Below, one piece after another: positions 60,194 to 64,000 of a stretch of DNA of 64,000 bases. A program made the position numbers and the translations under genes. Source of the DNA: Kitagawia praeruptora (taxonomy: Eukaryota; Streptophyta; Magnoliopsida; Apiales; Apiaceae); contig CM075352.1 in assembly GCA_037693485.1 (NCBI GenBank), positions 20,766,001-20,830,000 on the forward strand, given 5' to 3'. The notes under the pieces were generated by a model. That model did no database searches and had not been told where the DNA came from. It saw only the letters and a list, made by a program, of their open reading frames with translations. Each line of letters starts with the position of its first letter. Position 1 is the stretch's first letter.

Positions 60194-61391
60194 GTATTCA
60201 TTTGTGTATAATATATTAAGAAAGTTAAATAATTTTTAATAAAAAATACGTAAATAAATATATAAAATCTCTCAATTAATTTTTTATTTTTTGAGATAAT
60301 TTCAAGAACGTTATTTTTTTTAATAGTTGTGTCGATGGGTGTGAAGTATGAAGATAAAGGTGTTTTTGGAAGTTTTATTTCGAAAAATATATAAAAGATA
60401 ATGGATTTTAATTAGGAAAGATAATGAAAATTCATTTATTTTCTCTCTTATATACTGTCTGTCCTTCTTCAACTTTTCCCAAAGAAAAACAACACATAAA
60501 TGGTCCAAAAAATGAAAGATTTCGGTTTAATCCAACAGCAAGATCAACACTTTCTTTACAAGGTAATTTTAATAAAAAAAAAATTAATCTCATCGTACAA
60601 CGATCATTCATAGGCTAAAATGTATAGACCTCAAGTGTACTCATGCTCTGCGATCATGTGATTCTTTTGCTTGTAAATGCTGCATATTATGCAGAGTGAT
60701 TTGTCACTTCTCGTGCATTTATTAATCATATACTTCAAACCCGAAAGTGATAATTTCTAAGTAATGCAAGTACGATTCGTTTAAAAAAAACAAAAAAAAA
60801 CTGTAACACGTACAACAGACAAATGAATGTTACAGATTTAACAACCCAAAGCTCAAGTAGTTGTTGGGCCGAATGAGCAGAGCCCAAGTGTTCGATTAAT
60901 AAAGCCCGTTTCCTTCCAATATCATCATGCAGGCATCCATAAAAACTGATTCCCTTATTTTATTTTATTTTTAAAAAAACGGACCTCCCTTAACCAATTG
61001 ACCTTTGTTTTTTTAATTCAAATCAATATGTGTCTGGCTGTCTGCAATCAATTAAAAAAAAAATTCAATATGTGTCTGCAATCAGCCAATCACTCGTATT
61101 AATAGAAATTGAACATAAATTTTTAAGAGAGAAGAAAATGAATATGTGTTTTTAATTTATTTACATGAAATTGTTTTAATATTGAACTGTGAAAAAATTA
61201 TAATATGCTTACTATCTAAAGTACAATGCATTTAAGCAAAATACTAATATTATTTATTTTAAAAGATGGAAAATTGGACTCCAAATTTGAATATAAACTT
61301 TATTGCCTGAACTACAAAATTGCAATTTAATTAATATTAAAATGAGAATGCAAATGCAAATGCATTCTTTCTTATTTATTTTTAAATAGTA
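60194..61391. other. Intergenic DNA, no gene seen
   Basis: AT-rich with homopolymer runs. Short frames (60320-60508, 60424-60618) have no domain. A short direct repeat of CAATATGTGTCTG occurs near 61022 and 61063. Confidence 0.45.
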
Positions 61392-61596
61392 CTCCATCCG
61401 TCCCAAAAAACTTTTTTTTGGACACGTTTGCCAACGCACGATTTGGATCGTTAATATCTTTAATTTCGTATTAGTATTAAATACAAAAATTTCATTATAT
61501 TAAAGTATTCATAAATACGAATCAAACAAAATCACTCATGAATATATTTTGTTTTATAAAAAATGCGTAAATTAGTAGTCAACCACTTATAATGAA
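61392..61596. mobile_element. Stowaway-type MITE, right part missing
   Basis: Starts CTCCATCCGTCCCAAAAAAC after TA (61390-61391) and shares GGACACGTTTGCCAA and GATCGTTAATATCTT with the 53675 element. It lacks the right third and inverted end. A Helitron 5' end begins where it stops. Confidence 0.7.
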
Positions 61597-61605
61597 TCTA
61601 TACTA

Positions 61606-63674
61606 TCTATACTATATTATAAAAGACGAAACATTAAAAGTTTTGGTACAGTATGGTACGGTACAATACTTACCTTATCTTTTTCAATTATTACCTTTTC
61701 TAACTAATTTTTTTTCAACTATTACATTTTTCTAAGTTTTTTAACTAAAATATCTCCTTTCCAAATATATGATCGTTCTAATTAATAAAATAAACTAATA
61801 ATATTATAATTAATAATAACTAATTGATTACCCTTTTCAGCTAAAAGTTAATATATATTCTATATTTTTTAATTAAAATATTTCATTTTCAAACTTGATT
61901 TTTTTACTTAATTATGTTTACTTAAATATTTATTATTGGTAAACACAAGTCAGGTACAATTTTACCTTATTTAAATAATAAATAACCAATTATCTTTTCA
62001 ACAATTACTTTTTCTAACTTTTCTAGCTAAAATCTTTTTTTTTTTCAAAAAATATGATCATTCAAATTAATGAAATAAACTAATAATATTATAATTACTA
62101 ATAACTAAATGATTAGCTTTTCTAACTAAAAGGTAATATATTTTCAAGCTAAAATATCTCATTTTATCATAAATAATAACTAACCAATTACCTTTTCCAA
62201 CTGTTACCTTAATCTAACTTTTCTAACTAAAATCTCTCCTCTCCAAATATATGATCGTTCTAATTAATTAAATAAGTTAATAATATTATAATTGCTAATA
62301 ATTAACTGATTACCTTTTACAACTAAACGATAATAAATTTTCTATAATTTTTAATTAAAATATCTCAGTTTCAAACTTGATTTTTTTACTTAATTATGTT
62401 TACTTAAATATTTATTATTGGTAAAAATATGAAACATATCATTTTTTCTATATTTTATAACTAAAAACTCTTTTTCTAGAAATATCACGGACAAATAATT
62501 AATTTCTCCTTTTCTAAAAACACTACAAGCAATTTAATTTAGTAAAAATAACATAATTAAATTGTAATTACTATAAACTAATCAATTAATTTTTTCACCT
62601 TAAACATGTTGTCTTTTAATTTTCACGTTACTTTTTCTATTTTCTCTAACTAATTATTTTACTTAATTACAAAAAGAAAAACACAATCTTTTATCAAAAT
62701 ATTACATGCAGCTCTTCACAACATTTACCCTAAATAATAATAACTAATTAGCATAAGCAATCAAATAACCAATTACCTTTTTTAGCTATTATCTTTTCTA
62801 ACTAAAATATCTTATTTTCAAAAATAAGGTCACTCTAATTAATAAAATAAACTAATATTTAATGAAATAACTAATATATTATAATTACTAATAACCAACT
62901 TATTACCTTTTCCAGTTAAAAGTTAAGTATCTTTTTTATATTTTCTAACTAAAATATCTCATTTTCTCCTAAATAATAACTAACCAAATATCTTTTTCAG
63001 CTATTACATTTTCTAACTTTTCTAACTATAATATCTTCTTTCCAAAAATATGATCGTTCTAATTAATGAAATAAACTAATAATATTATAATTACTAATAA
63101 CTAACTGATTATCTTTTCCAGCTAAAATGTAATATCTTTTCAATATCTCATTTTCTCCTAAATAATAACTAACCAATTACCTTTTTCAACTATTATCTTT
63201 TTCTAACTAAAATCTCCCCTTTCCAAAATATATGGTCGTTCTAATTAATAAAATAAGCTAATAATATTATAATTATTACTCCCTCTGTCCCCCTTGGTTC
63301 TTTACCTTGGGGGACGTAATTCTCGCACGGATTTTAAGGTGCATTTTGTGAATAGTTTCATAATTTATTTTTAAAATTTTCTTTTTTTTGTATAATTTTT
63401 ATACAAAAAAGAAAATTTTAAAAATAAACAAGGGAACTATATTTTTTAGGAGCCTTAAAATGCGTGTCAAGTAGTGAAAAAAAACTGTAAAGAAATGAGA
63501 GGGGCAAGTGGAGTAATAACTAACTGATTACCTTTTACAACTAAATGGTAATATATTTTCTATATTTTTTAATTAAAATATCTCATTTTCAAACTTTATT
63601 TTTTTACTTAATTATGTTTACTTAAATATTTGTTATTGGAAAAAAATATGTAGTTCTATTTCATAAAATAAAAT
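61606..63674 (+). mobile_element. Helitron, 5' end and interior
   Basis: Begins TCTATACTATATTATAAAAG after A. A TCTATACTA at 61597 gives a second possible start, a tandem of the terminal motif. ACATTAAAAGTTTTGGTAC follows, as in the minus-strand Helitrons near 26.8 and 28.4 kb. The interior repeats phrases such as ATATGATCGTTCTAATTAAT and CTAATAATATTATAATTA three or more times. No coding sequence and no CTAG terminus before a probable LTR starts at 63675. Confidence 0.65.
63279..63513. mobile_element. Stowaway-type MITE nested in the Helitron
   Basis: Left end CTCCCTCTGTCCCCCTTGG, right end AGGGGCAAGTGGAG (decayed complement), TA at 63277-63278 and 63514-63515. The interior palindrome around AATTTTCTTTTTTTTGTATA and the CCTTAAAATGCGTG phrase link it to the element at 5043-5295. 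Confidence 0.8.
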
Positions 63675-64000
63675 TGTTAGTTACAGAGGCATGCCTGTAC
63701 ACATCTAATAACAAGCCTAATTGTTTGTAATGCTTTGCATTACTTACATGACCTCTTAACTAAGGGAACCTCTAGTTGTAGAGTTTCTGTTTGTATTGTA
63801 CTTGTAGTAGGCATCAAATCCTAGTTGTGTAATTGTACAAATAGAGTCTAGAATAATGCTTGAAAGAAGTTCCAAGGTTCATGCCTCAAGCAAGGAGTTA
63901 AAGACTGTCAAATAATCACAGTTGGGATTTGAAGAAATGAAGAATTTGCCTAAGTACCAATTCGAGAAGTATATTTGTCTATTCGAGAAGTCCAGCATTC
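63675..64000 (+). mobile_element. Probable LTR, cut by the window edge
   Basis: Starts TGTTAGTTACAGAGG at an abrupt change from the Helitron repeats, becomes GC-richer, and contains a TATA-like GTACAAATAGAG near 63836. These features fit a Ty1-copia type LTR. The end and the primer binding site lie outside the window, so this is a tentative call. Confidence 0.4.

Overview
The window reads as nuclear DNA of a eudicot plant. It is AT-rich, its genes have introns with GT...AG borders, and most of it is plant transposable elements: Stowaway-type MITEs (CTCCCTCCGTCC termini), Harbinger-type MITEs, Helitrons, Mutator-type foldbacks, a LINE, and Ty3-gypsy and other LTR remnants. I cannot name the species from the sequence. 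No CRISPR array, operon, tRNA or rRNA was seen.

Layout. 1-6147: Helitron-derived repeats with two copies of the same 3' terminal hairpin plus CTAG, invaded by three MITEs. 8713-12552 (+): an intact 13-exon DUF707 gene. 13065-13352 (-): a small DUF761 gene with a TATA box, converging on it. 13885-28384: a gene-free block of degenerate Helitrons, MITEs and duplicated AT-rich segments, ending in two Helitrons with clear ends set almost end to end. 28400-30814 (+): a 5'-truncated dead LINE. About 30.9-34.65 kb and 44.85-48.7 kb: two copies of a ~3.8 kb segment, each with an intact two-exon MYB/SANT-like gene (+) and, on the opposite strand, a short Tyr/Gly/His-rich reading frame with a decayed downstream body. 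Between the copies lie a Harbinger MITE, decayed gypsy-type elements (coiled-coil ORF remnant on +, gag plus one 1.1 kb LTR on -), Helitron ends, and a Mutator-like element (43224-44787) that appears to carry a piece of a host gene. 50470-52382 (-): an intact two-exon GT17 glycosyltransferase gene. 53001-54762: a foldback element with a 9-bp target duplication and a MITE nested in it, then a MITE holding a minisatellite. 56274-60193: a non-coding LTR retrotransposon with a shortened left LTR. 61392-64000: MITE, Helitron 5' end, a second MITE, and a probable LTR cut by the window edge.

The genes do not form a pathway. The DUF707 and GT17 proteins are both predicted single-pass type II membrane proteins, in keeping with Golgi glycosyltransferase-like roles. 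The MYB/SANT-like pair is probably nuclear. The main points of interest are element architecture (tandem Helitron ends, gene capture, nesting order) and the duplicated MYB segment with its conserved antisense mini-gene.
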